Assembly: GCA_025359215.1 (NCBI GenBank)
Contig: JANYHE010000144.1
Location: 1-37,254 of the forward strand
Reading direction: 5' to 3'
Source of the DNA: Hyphomicrobiales bacterium
GTDB taxonomy: Bacteria > Pseudomonadota > Alphaproteobacteria > Rhizobiales > Aestuariivirgaceae
Length of the DNA: 37,254 nucleotides
A program made the translations under genes and the position numbers. Shown here one piece after another: positions 9,379-23,110 of the stretch. Positions within the stretch are counted from its first letter, which is position 1; every line of letters begins with the position of its first letter. Below the pieces are notes generated by a model. The model worked only from the letters and a program-made list of their open reading frames with translations. It was not told the origin of the DNA and made no database searches.

Positions 9379-10640
9379 ATGAGTGAAAAAAAGAGAACTG
9401 CACCACTGGCGCGTGATGCCATGGCTTATGTGTTAGCCGGCGGCCGTGGCAGCCGGTTGATGGAGCTGACAGACAGGCGGGCCAAACCCGCTGTGCCCTT
9501 TGGCGGTAAATCGCGCATTATCGATTTCGCATTATCGAATGCAATGAATTCAGGCATCCGCCGCATTGGCGTTGCCACGCAATATAAAGCCCACAGCTTG
9601 ATCCGCCACTTGACCAGAGGCTGGAACTTCTTCCGCACAGAGCGCAATGAAAGCTTTGATATTCTCCCCGCCAGCCAGCGTGTGTCAGAAGACCAATGGT
9701 ATGCAGGAACCGCTGATGCGGTTTATCAAAACTTGGACATCATCGAAACATACAATGTGAAATACAGTGTGATCCTTGCAGGCGATCATATCTATAAGCA
9801 AGATTATGAATTGATGTTGCAACAGCACGTGGATTCAGGGGCTGATGTCACCATTGGTTGCCTCGAAGTGCCCCGCATGGAAGCCACAGGTTTTGGCGTC
9901 ATGCATGTCGATAAGAACGACACCATCATCGAGTTTATTGAAAAGCCAGCAGATCCTCCGGGCATTCCTGATAATCCAGAATTGGCTTTGGCCTCAATGG
10001 GCATCTATGTTTTCGAAACAAAATTCTTGGCCGGGCTTCTGCGCCGCGACGCCGCCACGAAGGGTTCCAGCCGCGATTTCGGCAAAGACATCATTCCCTA
10101 TGTTGTGAAAAACGGCAAAGCCGTTGCTCATCGCTTCACCAAATCGTGCGTGCGTTCGCCGCTCGAAAAGCAAGCTTACTGGCGTGATGCAGGCACCATT
10201 GATGCCTATTGGGAAGCCAATATCGATCTCACTGATACGCTTCCTTCGCTTGATCTTTATGACAAGGATTGGCCGATCTGGACTTACGGCGAAGTAACAC
10301 CACCGGCCAAGTTTGTGCATGATCTTGAGGGTCGCCGTGGCAGTGCCATCGCCTCGCTTGTCTCCGGCGGTTGCATCGTGTCGGGTGCTTCGATCAAGCG
10401 GGCATTGTTGTTCACCAATGTGCGAGTGAATTCATTTTCAAATTTGGAAGATGCTGTTGTTTTGCCGAATGTGGAAATTGGCCGCAATGCCAGCCTCACC
10501 AAAGTGATCATTGATTCCAGCGTGCGCATTCCTGAAGGCCTTGTGGTGGGTGAAGACCCGGTCTTAGATGGCCAAAGGTTCCGCCGTTCAGAAAAAGGTG
10601 TTTGCCTGATCACCCAAGCCATGATCGACCGTCTGGTCTG

Positions 10641-10641
<1 letters not shown>
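9379..10641 (+). CDS. glgC: Glucose-1-phosphate adenylyltransferase (ADP-glucose pyrophosphorylase)
   Basis: Makes ADP-glucose from ATP and glucose-1-phosphate, the committed step of glycogen synthesis. The nucleotide-binding loop [11 protein letters not shown] is near residue 20, followed by [20 protein letters not shown]. The middle has [12 protein letters not shown] and [11 protein letters not shown], and the C-terminus is a left-handed helix-type domain. I chose the ATG at 9379, giving 420 residues, because GGGAG at 9366-9370 sits 8 nt before it. The in-frame TTG at 9364 would place that ribosome site inside the gene. The stop overlaps the glgA ATG by one base. Confidence 0.97.
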
Positions 10642-15556
<4,915 letters not shown>

Positions 15557-15557
<1 letters not shown>

Positions 15558-15586
15558 GCGGCACAACTATATTCGGCCGTGCCGCC
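15557..15586. terminator. Bidirectional hairpin between glgX and the DUF805 gene
   Basis: A perfect 8-bp inverted repeat, GGCGGCAC and GTGCCGCC with a 14-nt loop, begins at the last base of the glgX stop codon. It ends 7 bp before the stop of the convergent DUF805 gene. The position fits a shared terminator for the two converging transcripts. A T-run is lacking on both sides, so the call is by position and pairing only. Confidence 0.5.
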
Positions 15587-15593
15587 AAGCTGC

Positions 15594-16007
15594 CTAATTG
15601 CCCAGCGGATCAGGGCCAAATCGATTGGCACCATCAGTGCCGCGTAGAAAGCCGAGTTCAACAAGCAGCCAAATTCCACCAATGATTGGCACAAATGCTA
15701 TCAATGACCACCAGCCTGATTTATCACGGTCATGCCAGCGTTTGGTATAAATCGCCAAGGCGGGATAAAGCGTAATCAGTGTAACAATGCCAATTGGCAA
15801 CATCATCCCGCTCATTGCTGCTTGAGCGGCAGCGGCCGCTGCTTCAGGCGTGGCATTCGGATCAATATGCATCATGCCGGCGCCGAACAGATAGAAAATT
15901 ACAAATTCAACAATCCAAACAAATATTGCAAATACCAAAATCGAAAGCCAAAACGGCTTGCGGTTCGTGCGGCCTTCAAAGCTCGATAAGAGATATTTCC
16001 AGTCCAT
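15594..16007 (-). CDS. DUF805 family membrane protein
   Basis: A 137-residue inner-membrane protein of the DUF805 (YhaH-like) family, whose function is unknown. The family pattern is clear: MDWKYLLSSFEGRTNRKPFW at the N-terminus, then hydrophobic segments at about 20-45 and 70-90. After these come AIYTKRWHDRDKSGWW, a third segment near 100-118, and the polar tail GTDGANRFGPDPLGN. A strong GGAGGG ribosome site sits about 5 nt upstream of the ATG. It lies 55 bp downstream of dapD on the same strand and may be transcribed with it. Confidence 0.9.
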   Translation of the reverse strand: MDWKYLLSSFEGRTNRKPFWLSILVFAIFVWIVEFVIFYLFGAGMMHIDPNATPEAAAAAAQAAMSGMMLPIGIVTLITLYPALAIYTKRWHDRDKSGWWSLIAFVPIIGGIWLLVELGFLRGTDGANRFGPDPLGN

Positions 16008-16062
16008 TTAACCCTCCGTGCACAGTGTGCCAATTAGGCCCCCAGACAAGTATCGCGCAGAA

Positions 16063-16899
16063 TCAGTCGCGGAGCAATTCATTGATAGAAGTCTTGCTGC
16101 GGGTCTTCTCATCCACGCGTTTCACAATCACCGCGCAATAGAGCGACGGCGATGGGGAGCCGTCAGCAAAAGGCTTTTGCGGCAAAGAACCGGAAACCAC
16201 CACCGAGTAAGGCGGCACGCGGCCCATGAACACTTCGCCCGTGGCGCGGTCGATAATTTTGGTGGATTGGCCAATGAACACGCCCATGGAAATAACCGAA
16301 CCTTCGCCCACAATCACGCCTTCAACAACTTCAGAGCGCGCCCCGATGAAGCAATTATCTTCAATAATTGTAGGGCCAGCCTGCATCGGCTCTAATACGC
16401 CGCCAATGCCAACACCACCCGACAAGTGAACATTTTTGCCAATTTGCGCGCAGGAGCCAACCGTCACCCATGTATCAACCATGGTGCCCGTATCGACATA
16501 AGCACCGAGATTAACGAAGCTCGGCATGAGAATGGCACCCGGCGCAATGTGGGCTGAGCGGCGCACAATGCAATTGGGCACCGCACGAAAGCCCGCATCA
16601 CGGAATTTCTTAGCGGTCCAGCCATCAAACTTTGATGGCACCTTATCCCACCACTTTGATTTGCCCGGCCCACCGCCAATCACTTCCATGTCATTCAAAC
16701 GGAAGGAGAGCAGCACCGCCTTCTTCAGCCATTGGTGCGTCACCCATTCGCCCGTTTCTTTGGAGGCCACGCGAAGCTTGCCAGCATCCAGCTCTCCCAA
16801 AGCAAATTCAACGGCTTTGCGAATGTTGCCCTTGGTTTTTAAATTCACCTTGTCGCGGGCTTCCCATGCATCATTGACAATGGTTTGGGCGTTCTTCAT
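16063..16899 (-). CDS. dapD: 2,3,4,5-tetrahydropyridine-2,6-dicarboxylate N-succinyltransferase
   Basis: Transfers succinyl from succinyl-CoA to tetrahydrodipicolinate in lysine and diaminopimelate synthesis. At 278 residues it is the usual family length. The left-handed beta-helix repeats are visible from about residue 105: [20 protein letters not shown], then [20 protein letters not shown] and [16 protein letters not shown]. The C-terminal [20 protein letters not shown] is also typical. The start ATG overlaps the stop of the upstream HAD gene (ATGA), so the two are translationally coupled. Confidence 0.97.
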   Translation of the reverse strand: MKNAQTIVNDAWEARDKVNLKTKGNIRKAVEFALGELDAGKLRVASKETGEWVTHQWLKKAVLLSFRLNDMEVIGGGPGKSKWWDKVPSKFDGWTAKKFRDAGFRAVPNCIVRRSAHIAPGAILMPSFVNLGAYVDTGTMVDTWVTVGSCAQIGKNVHLSGGVGIGGVLEPMQAGPTIIEDNCFIGARSEVVEGVIVGEGSVISMGVFIGQSTKIIDRATGEVFMGRVPPYSVVVSGSLPQKPFADGSPSPSLYCAVIVKRVDEKTRSKTSINELLRD

Positions 16900-17540
16900 G
16901 AGGCAACTCCTTTTAGAAATTCTGCAATGTCATTGGTGGTGTGATGCACATAAGGCGCATCATATTTTTTGTCTTCCGTAATGAGAACCGTGGTCATGCC
17001 CATGTCGTGGGGTGCTTCAAGGTTTAAGTGAATATCTTCGAACATGGCAGCGCATGTTGTGTCAATATTATAGAGTGCTGCAAACTTGTCATAAGGTTTG
17101 CGATCTGGTTTTGGAATATAATCAGAATCGACAATATCAAAAACGCCATCGAATGAATCTTCAACACCCAGCCGCTTCAACACGCGCTTTGCGTGGCCTG
17201 TGGTGCCATTGGTAAAAATCAATTTGCGCCCTGGCAATTTTGCCAAAGCTGTTTTCAGTTCAGCACTATGAGCGACCGCCGTATAATCAATCTCATGCAC
17301 ATAATCTAAAAACGCATCAGGCTGCATATCATGCTCCACCATCAGCCCGCGCAAGGTTGTGCCATATTTTATGTAGTATTCAGAACGGCGGCGTTTGGCT
17401 TCGGCTTCATCCACACCAAATTGCTGAATGATAAAATCACTCATGCGCACATGCATCTGGTCAAACAGGCGGCATGACGCAGGGTAAAGCGTGTTGTCTA
17501 AATCAAACACCCAAGTGTTGATGTGGTTGAACCCCCTCAC
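16896..17540 (-). CDS. HAD-family pyrimidine 5'-nucleotidase
   Basis: A 214-residue HAD hydrolase of the SDT1/pyrimidine 5'-nucleotidase type. Motif I is [10 protein letters not shown] with the nucleophile Asp near residue 13. Motif II is IFTNGTTGH, motif III falls in [11 protein letters not shown], and motif IV is [10 protein letters not shown]. It probably dephosphorylates nucleotides or related phosphates in the cytoplasm; the true substrate cannot be read from the sequence. The start is GTG at 17540, overlapping the argB stop (GTGA), and its own stop overlaps dapD. This argB-HAD-dapD order is familiar from Hyphomicrobiales. Confidence 0.9.
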   Translation of the reverse strand: MRGFNHINTWVFDLDNTLYPASCRLFDQMHVRMSDFIIQQFGVDEAEAKRRRSEYYIKYGTTLRGLMVEHDMQPDAFLDYVHEIDYTAVAHSAELKTALAKLPGRKLIFTNGTTGHAKRVLKRLGVEDSFDGVFDIVDSDYIPKPDRKPYDKFAALYNIDTTCAAMFEDIHLNLEAPHDMGMTTVLITEDKKYDAPYVHHTTNDIAEFLKGVAS

Positions 17541-18427
17541 ACGCCGTCCCGTGAAATACGTGTGCCCACACCATGCGGGGTGAGCAATTCCAAAAGCACA
17601 GAATGCGGCACCCGGCCATCCAAAATAATCACACCTTCAACACCGGCATGCACCACAGTTGCGGCACTTTCAATTTTTGGAATCATGCCCGCTGTGATGG
17701 TGCCGTCATCAACCAGGCCTTGCACATCGCCCAGTTTCAATTCGCTAATCAGCTCTTTGTTTTTATCAAGCACGCCCGCCACATCCGTCAGCAGCAAAAG
17801 CCGTTTTGCATTCAGCGCCACGGCAATGGCACCTGCCGCAGTGTCGGCGTTCACGTTATAAGTGTCGCCATCCCAACCTACACCAATAGGCGCAATCACC
17901 GGAATGGCATCGCTCTTCATGATGGTTTGTAAAATTTCAATGTTCACCCGCGCAGGTTCCCCCACTTGGCCAAAATCAATAGTGGTCACTTCGCCCGTCA
18001 TAGGGTCTGTTTTCTTTTTGGTGTAGCGCTCTGCAATCAGCAAACTGCCATCTTTGCCTGAAACACCAACAGCCCGCCCACCCGCTTGCTGAATGGAAGC
18101 GACAATAGATTTATTGATGGATCCGGAAAGAACCATCTCTACCACTTCCATGGTCTCAGGATCGGTGACGCGCAGTCCATCGCGAAACACTGGCTTTACG
18201 GCCAGCTTATCCAACATTTTGTTAATCTGTGGCCCACCGCCATGAACCACGACTGGATTGAGCCCACACACCTTTAACATCACCATGTCACGGGCAAATT
18301 GCTGCGCCAATTTCTTGTCGACCATGGCATGGCCGCCAAACTTCACCACAATGATCTGATCATCATAGCGCTGTAAAAACGGCAAAGCTTCCGAGAGAAT
18401 TCGCGCCGTTTCAGAAATGTCAGTCAT
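17537..18427 (-). CDS. argB: Acetylglutamate kinase
   Basis: Phosphorylates N-acetylglutamate in arginine synthesis; in many bacteria it is the arginine-inhibited step. At 296 residues it matches the longer, arginine-sensitive class, although sensitivity itself is not proven here. The phosphate-binding [11 protein letters not shown] has Lys at about 29, and [13 protein letters not shown] follows. The C-terminal half has [20 protein letters not shown] and GMIPKIESA. It is the first gene of a set with the HAD nucleotidase and dapD, linked by 4-bp overlaps. Confidence 0.97.
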   Translation of the reverse strand: MTDISETARILSEALPFLQRYDDQIIVVKFGGHAMVDKKLAQQFARDMVMLKVCGLNPVVVHGGGPQINKMLDKLAVKPVFRDGLRVTDPETMEVVEMVLSGSINKSIVASIQQAGGRAVGVSGKDGSLLIAERYTKKKTDPMTGEVTTIDFGQVGEPARVNIEILQTIMKSDAIPVIAPIGVGWDGDTYNVNADTAAGAIAVALNAKRLLLLTDVAGVLDKNKELISELKLGDVQGLVDDGTITAGMIPKIESAATVVHAGVEGVIILDGRVPHSVLLELLTPHGVGTRISRDGV

Positions 18428-18495
18428 GGTGGCAACCCTTGATTTGAAAGGGCCTTATAAAACAATTGAGAAGCTTGCCAAGTGTTTTGCTTTAT

Positions 18496-18524
18496 CTACC
18501 CTTCCCCCAGCGGGGGAAGGGTAG
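18496..18524. repeat. Perfect 13-bp palindromic hairpin after the M29 gene
   Basis: The 13-bp arms CTACCCTTCCCCC and GGGGGAAGGGTAG enclose an AGC loop. The hairpin directly follows the stop codon of the aminopeptidase gene on the minus strand and lies about 70 bp upstream of argB. It could terminate the fab/aminopeptidase transcript, but no T-run follows. The CTTCCCCC-GGGGGAAG core equals the main hairpin of repeat copy A, so it may be a reduced member of that repeat family. Confidence 0.7.
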
Positions 18525-19763
18525 TCAATCCACCCATTCGCCATTGCGCATCAAAGGCTCTGCGCTGCCATCCTTGAACACGCCTTCCACATTCAGCTCA
18601 CCAGAGCCGATCATCCAATCTACATGGATGAGCGATGTATTCATGCCTCGCGCGAGTTTTTCTTCGGCGTTCAAAATGCTCGTATCTTTCATGTTCTGCG
18701 AATAAGCTTGGCCCACCGCGATGTGTGAGGCTGCATTTTCATCATAAAGCGTTTCATTGAAAACAATGCCCGAGGCTGAGATGGGCGATGATTGCGGCAC
18801 TAAGGCCACTTCACCCAAACGCGCTGCACCATCATCAGTTTCAATCATCTTGCGAAATACATCTTGCCCGGTGGTGGCGCTACCTTCAACAATACGGCCC
18901 TTTTCAAAGCGCACCTGAATGCCATCAATGAAAGTGCCTTGATAGGACAGGGGCTTCGTTGACAGCACAACGCCATCCACCCGCTCGCGATGTGGCATGG
19001 TGAACACTTCTTCGGAAGGGATATTGGGGTTGCACAAAATGCCATTTTTGGCGACGGATGCACCACCGCACCAAATGTGATCATCCACCAAACCTAAGGT
19101 GAAATCGGTGCCGGGGCCCTTATAGCGAAGTGCAGAAAATCGTTTAGCATTCAATGTGGCCGTGCGCGCATGAAGCGCCTTTGTGTGCAGTTCCCAAGCG
19201 CCAACCGGATCTGGCAAGTCGGCCCTTGTGCATTTGAAAATCGCAGTCCACAAAGCGGCCAGCGCTTCGTTCTCCGACAAATTTGGAAACACTGATTTGG
19301 CATGTGAAGGCGTTGCCGCCGAGATCACACACCAGTTGGTGGCAAAGCTGGTGATCAATTCCACAACAGGCCTATAAGCTGTTGAGCGCGCGCGATTGGC
19401 GCGGGAAACTTTGTCAATATCTTGGCCGGACAGAAGCGATGGGTCTTCGCCGATGACTGCCAGCCTTGCGCAATTCCCATCACGAAACGCCTCAGCCATG
19501 CCGTCGAAAAGCCAAGCAGGTGCAGCATCAAAAGCAGCAGCATTGCCATCGGTATACCGCATCAAAGCGGTTTTCTCGTCATTGTACAAAGTGGTGACCA
19601 ATGAAGCGCCAACCTTGTAAGCATGATGCGTAATCCGCCGCACCAGATCAATCGCCTCAATCGGCGCTGAGATTAAAACCTGTTGGCCCACCCGCACATT
19701 GAGGCCAGACCGAACTGTGAGTTCAGCATATTTATCAAGCAGGATTTCGTGGCTTGCAGTCAT
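18525..19763 (-). CDS. M29-family aminopeptidase
   Basis: A metallo-aminopeptidase of the thermophilic (AmpS/AmpT-like) M29 family, expected to be cytoplasmic and to remove N-terminal residues with divalent metal. Family features include YAELTVRSGLNVRVGQQVLI at the N-terminus, then IPSEEVFTMPHRERVDGVV and NASHIAVGQAY-like sequence. The C-terminal MIGSGELNVEGVFKDG is also typical. I chose the ATG at 19763, giving 412 residues, because it follows the fabI stop by one base and the family begins here. The upstream in-frame ATG at 19829 lies within fabI. Coupling to fabI translation is likely. Confidence 0.92.
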   Translation of the reverse strand: MTASHEILLDKYAELTVRSGLNVRVGQQVLISAPIEAIDLVRRITHHAYKVGASLVTTLYNDEKTALMRYTDGNAAAFDAAPAWLFDGMAEAFRDGNCARLAVIGEDPSLLSGQDIDKVSRANRARSTAYRPVVELITSFATNWCVISAATPSHAKSVFPNLSENEALAALWTAIFKCTRADLPDPVGAWELHTKALHARTATLNAKRFSALRYKGPGTDFTLGLVDDHIWCGGASVAKNGILCNPNIPSEEVFTMPHRERVDGVVLSTKPLSYQGTFIDGIQVRFEKGRIVEGSATTGQDVFRKMIETDDGAARLGEVALVPQSSPISASGIVFNETLYDENAASHIAVGQAYSQNMKDTSILNAEEKLARGMNTSLIHVDWMIGSGELNVEGVFKDGSAEPLMRNGEWVD

Positions 19764-19764
19764 T

Positions 19765-20550
19765 TTATAATTCCGCAGGTTGAGGCATTGAAATAATATT
19801 ATAGCCAGAGTCCACATAATGAATTTCACCTGTCACACCACCTGAAAGAGGTGACAACAGATAAAGCCCAGCACCACCCACTTCTTCCAGCGTGATCGTG
19901 CGTCTGAGGGGGGCGTGGCTGTTTTGATAGTTGAACATCGCTCTGGCATCGCCAATGCCAGCACCCGCCAAAGTGCGCATGGGGCCTGCGGAGATTGCAT
20001 TCACGCGCACCCCTTGCGGGCCATAATCGCCTGCAAGATATCGCACCGAGGATTCCAATGCTGCTTTCGCCACACCCATTACGTTATAGTTGGGCATCAC
20101 GCGGGTGGAGCCACCATAAGTGAGCGTGATGATTGAGCCACCATCCGGCATCAACGCTGCGGCGCGTTTCGTGATCTCTGTGAAAGAGAAGCACGAGATG
20201 ATCATCGTCTTGGTGAAATTCTCGCGGGATGTTTCAGCGTATTTTCCCTTGAGTTCATTCTTGTCTGAAAACGCAATGGCGTGAACCAGAAAATCAATCG
20301 TGCCCCATTTTTCTTTCAGCACCGCAAACACATGATCAACGGTTGCAACATCTTCCACATCGCAGGGGATCAAGAGATTCGAGCCCACGCTTTCCGCCAG
20401 CGGGGCCACGCGTTTTCCAAAGGCTTCGCCTTAGGTGAAAGCCAATTCTGCGCCGTGCTTGGCAAGCTCTGTGGCAATGCCCCAAGCAATCGAGTGATCA
20501 TTCGCAACACCCATCACCAGGCCGCGTTTGCCGTGCATCAATCCATTCAT
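19765..20550 (-). pseudogene. fabI: Enoyl-ACP reductase (NADH), interrupted by an in-frame stop
   Basis: FabI reduces enoyl-ACP in the last step of fatty-acid elongation. Reading from the ATG at 20550, the N-terminus [20 protein letters not shown] is classic, including the NADH-binding loop and SIAWG. Codon 40 is TAA at 20431-20433, in the context AELAFT-stop-GEAFGKR, where relatives read FTYQGEA. Two codons (Tyr-Gln) appear replaced by one stop, as a 3-nt deletion would do. After it the frame continues intact to 19765 with the catalytic YX6K (YNVMGVAK) and SGYNIISM end. The downstream piece alone (GTG at 20409, 214 residues) lacks the nucleotide-binding loop. It lies 8 nt after fabB. Confidence 0.85.
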
Positions 20551-20558
20551 GTTCGTGA

Positions 20559-21773
20559 TTATCCGTTATAGCGTTGCATAATAAGGGTGGCGTTGGTGCC
20601 GCCAAAGCCGAAGCTGTTGGACATCACGGTATCAATCTTGGCATTGTCTAAGCGCTTGCGCAGAATCGGCACATCGGCAAATTCTGGATCAAGCTCTTGA
20701 ATATTAGCACTCTCCGCCATGAAATTATTTTTCATCATCAGAAGGCAATAGATCGCTTCCTGAACACCGGTTGCACCGAGTGAGTGGCCCGTCAGAGATT
20801 TTGTCGATGAGATATGTGGAATGTCATTGCCAAACACTTCTCGGATAGCTTGAATTTCCTTTTGGTCACCCACCGGTGTCGATGTGCCGTGCGGGTTGAT
20901 ATAATCAATCTTGCCCTTCACAGTGTTCATCGCATTGCGCATGCAGCGGATCGCACCTTCGCCTGAAGGGGCCACCATGTCATAGCCATCGGACGTTGCA
21001 CCATAGCCCACGATCTCAGCATAAATTTTTGCACCGCGGGCTTTGGCGTGCTCGAGTTCTTCGAGAACTAATACACCAGCGCCGCCAGCGATCACAAAAC
21101 CATCACGGCTTTTATCGTAAGCTCTGGAAGCAACCGATGGCGTGTCGTTATATTTCGAAGACATGGCCCCCATGGCATCGAACAACACGGAAAGGGTCCA
21201 ATCCAATTCTTCGCCGCCACCTGCAAACATCACATCTTGCTTGCCCCACTGAATCATTTCCGTGGCATTGCCAATGCAATGGGCCGACGTGGCGCAGGCT
21301 GAGGATATGGTATAATTCACACCGCGAATGCCAAACGGCGTTGCAAGCACGGCAGAATGCGCTGAAGACATGGAAGGCGGCACTGCAAAGGGGCCAACGC
21401 GCTTGGGGCCTTTCTCACGTGTCGTATCAGCAGCGGCCACAATGGTTTTAGTGGATGGACCGCCAGAACCCATGATGATTCCGGTGCGCTCGTTCTTCAC
21501 ATCTCTTTCTTCGAGGCCGGAATCAGCGATGGCTTGTTGCATTGAAGCATAATTCCAAATGCCACCATCGCCCATAAAGCGGCGCGCCCGCCTGTCTACC
21601 AATTCAGAATCAAAGTTCGGTTGACCATGCACTTGGCTGCGGAATCCGAGCTCGGCATATTTTTCAGCCCGCACAATGCCAGATTTGGCAGCGCGCAAAC
21701 TGGCGGTGACGTCTTCAGGATTATTGCCAATGCAAGAGACAATGCCCATTCCGGTAATAACAACACGACGCAT
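20559..21773 (-). CDS. fabB: Beta-ketoacyl-ACP synthase I
   Basis: A condensing enzyme of type II fatty-acid synthesis, needed with FabA to make unsaturated acyl chains. The Cys-His-His triad is visible: Cys at about 160 in [11 protein letters not shown], His at about 295 in NPHGTSTP, and His at about 330 in [11 protein letters not shown], with Lys at about 325. Length is 404 residues, as in E. coli FabB. It lies 10 bp after fabA and is followed by fabI after 8 nt, so the three form an operon. FabF is the alternative, but [15 protein letters not shown] and the fabA neighbour point to FabB. Confidence 0.96.
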   Translation of the reverse strand: MRRVVITGMGIVSCIGNNPEDVTASLRAAKSGIVRAEKYAELGFRSQVHGQPNFDSELVDRRARRFMGDGGIWNYASMQQAIADSGLEERDVKNERTGIIMGSGGPSTKTIVAAADTTREKGPKRVGPFAVPPSMSSAHSAVLATPFGIRGVNYTISSACATSAHCIGNATEMIQWGKQDVMFAGGGEELDWTLSVLFDAMGAMSSKYNDTPSVASRAYDKSRDGFVIAGGAGVLVLEELEHAKARGAKIYAEIVGYGATSDGYDMVAPSGEGAIRCMRNAMNTVKGKIDYINPHGTSTPVGDQKEIQAIREVFGNDIPHISSTKSLTGHSLGATGVQEAIYCLLMMKNNFMAESANIQELDPEFADVPILRKRLDNAKIDTVMSNSFGFGGTNATLIMQRYNG

Positions 21774-21783
21774 ATTGAACCTC

Positions 21784-22290
21784 TTAAGCTTGGAACAGAC
21801 CGACCTTCATGTCGGTCACGTTATAAATCACTTCGCCGTCTGCTTTCATAACGCCATTGGCCACCGCCAGTTTCAGCTTGCGCAAGATGAGGCGCGTGAC
21901 TTCAACTTCATATGTCACTTTTTTTACAGCGGGGGTGACCATGCCGGAAAATTTAACTTCCCCCACACCCAATGCGCGGCCACGGCCGGGTTCACCCAGC
22001 CAGCCTAGAAAGAATCCGGTGAGTTGCCACAAAGCATCAAGGCCCAAGCAGCCGGGCATCACCGGGTCACCTTGGAAATGGCACGGGAAAAACCAGAGAT
22101 CAGGCTTGATATCAAATTCAGCGACAATCTTGCCAAGGCCAGCAGCGCCGCCTTTTTCTTCTACGTGAGTGATGCGATCAAACATCAGCATAGGCGGCAA
22201 TGGCAATTGCGCATTGCCGGGGCCAAACAATTCGCCACGCCCACAGGCAATCAAATCATCATAAAGAAAGCTGGATTTCCGTTCGCTCAT
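21784..22290 (-). CDS. fabA: 3-hydroxydecanoyl-ACP dehydratase/isomerase
   Basis: Dehydrates 3-hydroxydecanoyl-ACP and isomerises trans-2 to cis-3-decenoyl-ACP, the branch point of anaerobic unsaturated fatty-acid synthesis. The hot-dog fold motif [20 protein letters not shown] is present with active-site His at about 71 and Asp at about 85, as in E. coli. Length is 168 residues. It is the first gene of fabA-fabB-fabI and is divergent from irr across 119 bp. Confidence 0.97.
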   Translation of the reverse strand: MSERKSSFLYDDLIACGRGELFGPGNAQLPLPPMLMFDRITHVEEKGGAAGLGKIVAEFDIKPDLWFFPCHFQGDPVMPGCLGLDALWQLTGFFLGWLGEPGRGRALGVGEVKFSGMVTPAVKKVTYEVEVTRLILRKLKLAVANGVMKADGEVIYNVTDMKVGLFQA

Positions 22291-22341
22291 TCGCTTGCTA
22301 CGCCTTTAGAAATTGTGTTAGGCGATCATTAACACGGGTGC

Positions 22342-22359
22342 GGCCTTTCATCAAAGGCC
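22342..22359. promoter_or_regulatory. Inverted repeat in the irr-fabA divergent region
   Basis: A perfect 7-bp inverted repeat, GGCCTTT-CATC-AAAGGCC, lies in the 119-bp region between the divergent fabA and irr starts. It is 51 bp from the fabA start and 50 bp from the irr start. It may be an operator or a hairpin in one of the leaders; I cannot assign a regulator. Confidence 0.35.
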
Positions 22360-22409
22360 AGAAAACGACTGTGGATTGCATAAGCGCTTCGAAATTTGTA
22401 TATGGAATT

Positions 22410-22820
22410 ATGCAAACCTCGCTTTCAATCGCTGAAAAGCTCCGCATTTCTGGCCTGCGCCCCACGCGGCAGCGGGTGGCTTTGGCCAAATTGCTGTTCA
22501 GCGAAGGCGATCGTCACATTTGCGCAGAATCATTGCACGCTGATGCTTTGGCTCAAAAAGTGCCGGTTTCATTGGCCACAGTTTACAATACGCTCAATCA
22601 ATTCAAATTCGCAGGCCTGCTGCGCGAAGTGGCCATTGAAGGCGACCGCAGTTATTACGACACCAACACTTCAAACCATTTTCATTTTTACAATGAAGAT
22701 GAAGGCCGCCTCACAGACATTGCCCCCGGTGATTTGGTAATTTCCGGCCTGCCCAAGGTGCCAGCTGGCAAAACGATCGACCGCATTGACGTGATCGTGC
22801 GACTGAAAAAAATCTTATAA
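22410..22820 (+). CDS. irr: Irr-type Fur-family iron response regulator
   Basis: A 136-residue DNA-binding regulator of the Fur superfamily. Irr controls haem synthesis and iron genes in rhizobia in response to haem. It has a winged-helix N-terminal half with RPTRQRVALAKLLF, HICAESLH and SLATVYNTLNQF. The acidic second half carries HFH at about 90-92 before FYNEDEGR. The ATG at 22410 is chosen because the family begins near SIAEKLRISGLRPTRQR; the frame is open further upstream but without homology. Its position divergent from fabA is the usual one in Hyphomicrobiales. No haem-regulatory Cys-Pro motif is present, and the protein has only one Cys. Confidence 0.92.
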   Translation: MQTSLSIAEKLRISGLRPTRQRVALAKLLFSEGDRHICAESLHADALAQKVPVSLATVYNTLNQFKFAGLLREVAIEGDRSYYDTNTSNHFHFYNEDEGRLTDIAPGDLVISGLPKVPAGKTIDRIDVIVRLKKIL

Positions 22821-22836
22821 ACAAGAAAATAATCCT

Positions 22837-23030
22837 TGACTGCGTACGGTCAAAAGGCTAAGAGCTGGCATATTCCAGAATTGTACTTCAGCATGTGAGC
22901 GTAAAGGGCCATAGAAATAAGGCCCTCGCTAAATTCCAATCGGCGTAAGCCATGGTAAAACGCAAACGAGTTTCTATATTTTCAGTTCAGTCTCAAGCCC
23001 TCGCTATTTTAGAAGGGCTATCAAAAAAGC
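22837..23030 (+). ncRNA. Possible small RNA downstream of irr
   Basis: The 285 bp between irr and repeat copy B hold no convincing gene but do hold structure. A TTGACT box near 22837 is followed after 17 nt by TAAGAG, a plausible -35/-10 pair. Three hairpins follow: CTGG-CATATT-CCAG at 22865-22878, AGGGCC-N10-GGCCCT at 22905-22926 extended by AGCG/CGCT, and AGCCCT-N12-AGGGCT at 22996-23019. The 10-mer GCCCTCGCTA occurs in both of the last two. A 73-codon frame at 22952-23173 runs into the repeat and is probably not coding. Evidence is structural only. Confidence 0.3.
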
Positions 23031-23110
23031 ACAGCCAGTGCCGAATTATTATCAGAGTTCAAACAAAGGTTGCGTCGCTGTTAGTGCTGTGTGTCTCAAT
23101 GCTCCTCACT

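Noticed and set aside
19764-19829. N-terminal hydrophobic extension of the M29 aminopeptidase (a possible signal peptide)
   Set aside because: It is the antisense-strand overlap with the end of fabI read in another frame. The family begins at the ATG at 19763, which directly follows the fabI stop.
22301-22324. Irr-box (iron control element) upstream of irr
   Set aside because: CGCCTTTAGAAATTGTG contains one plausible half site, but the matching second half is poor. I could not support it as a functional element.
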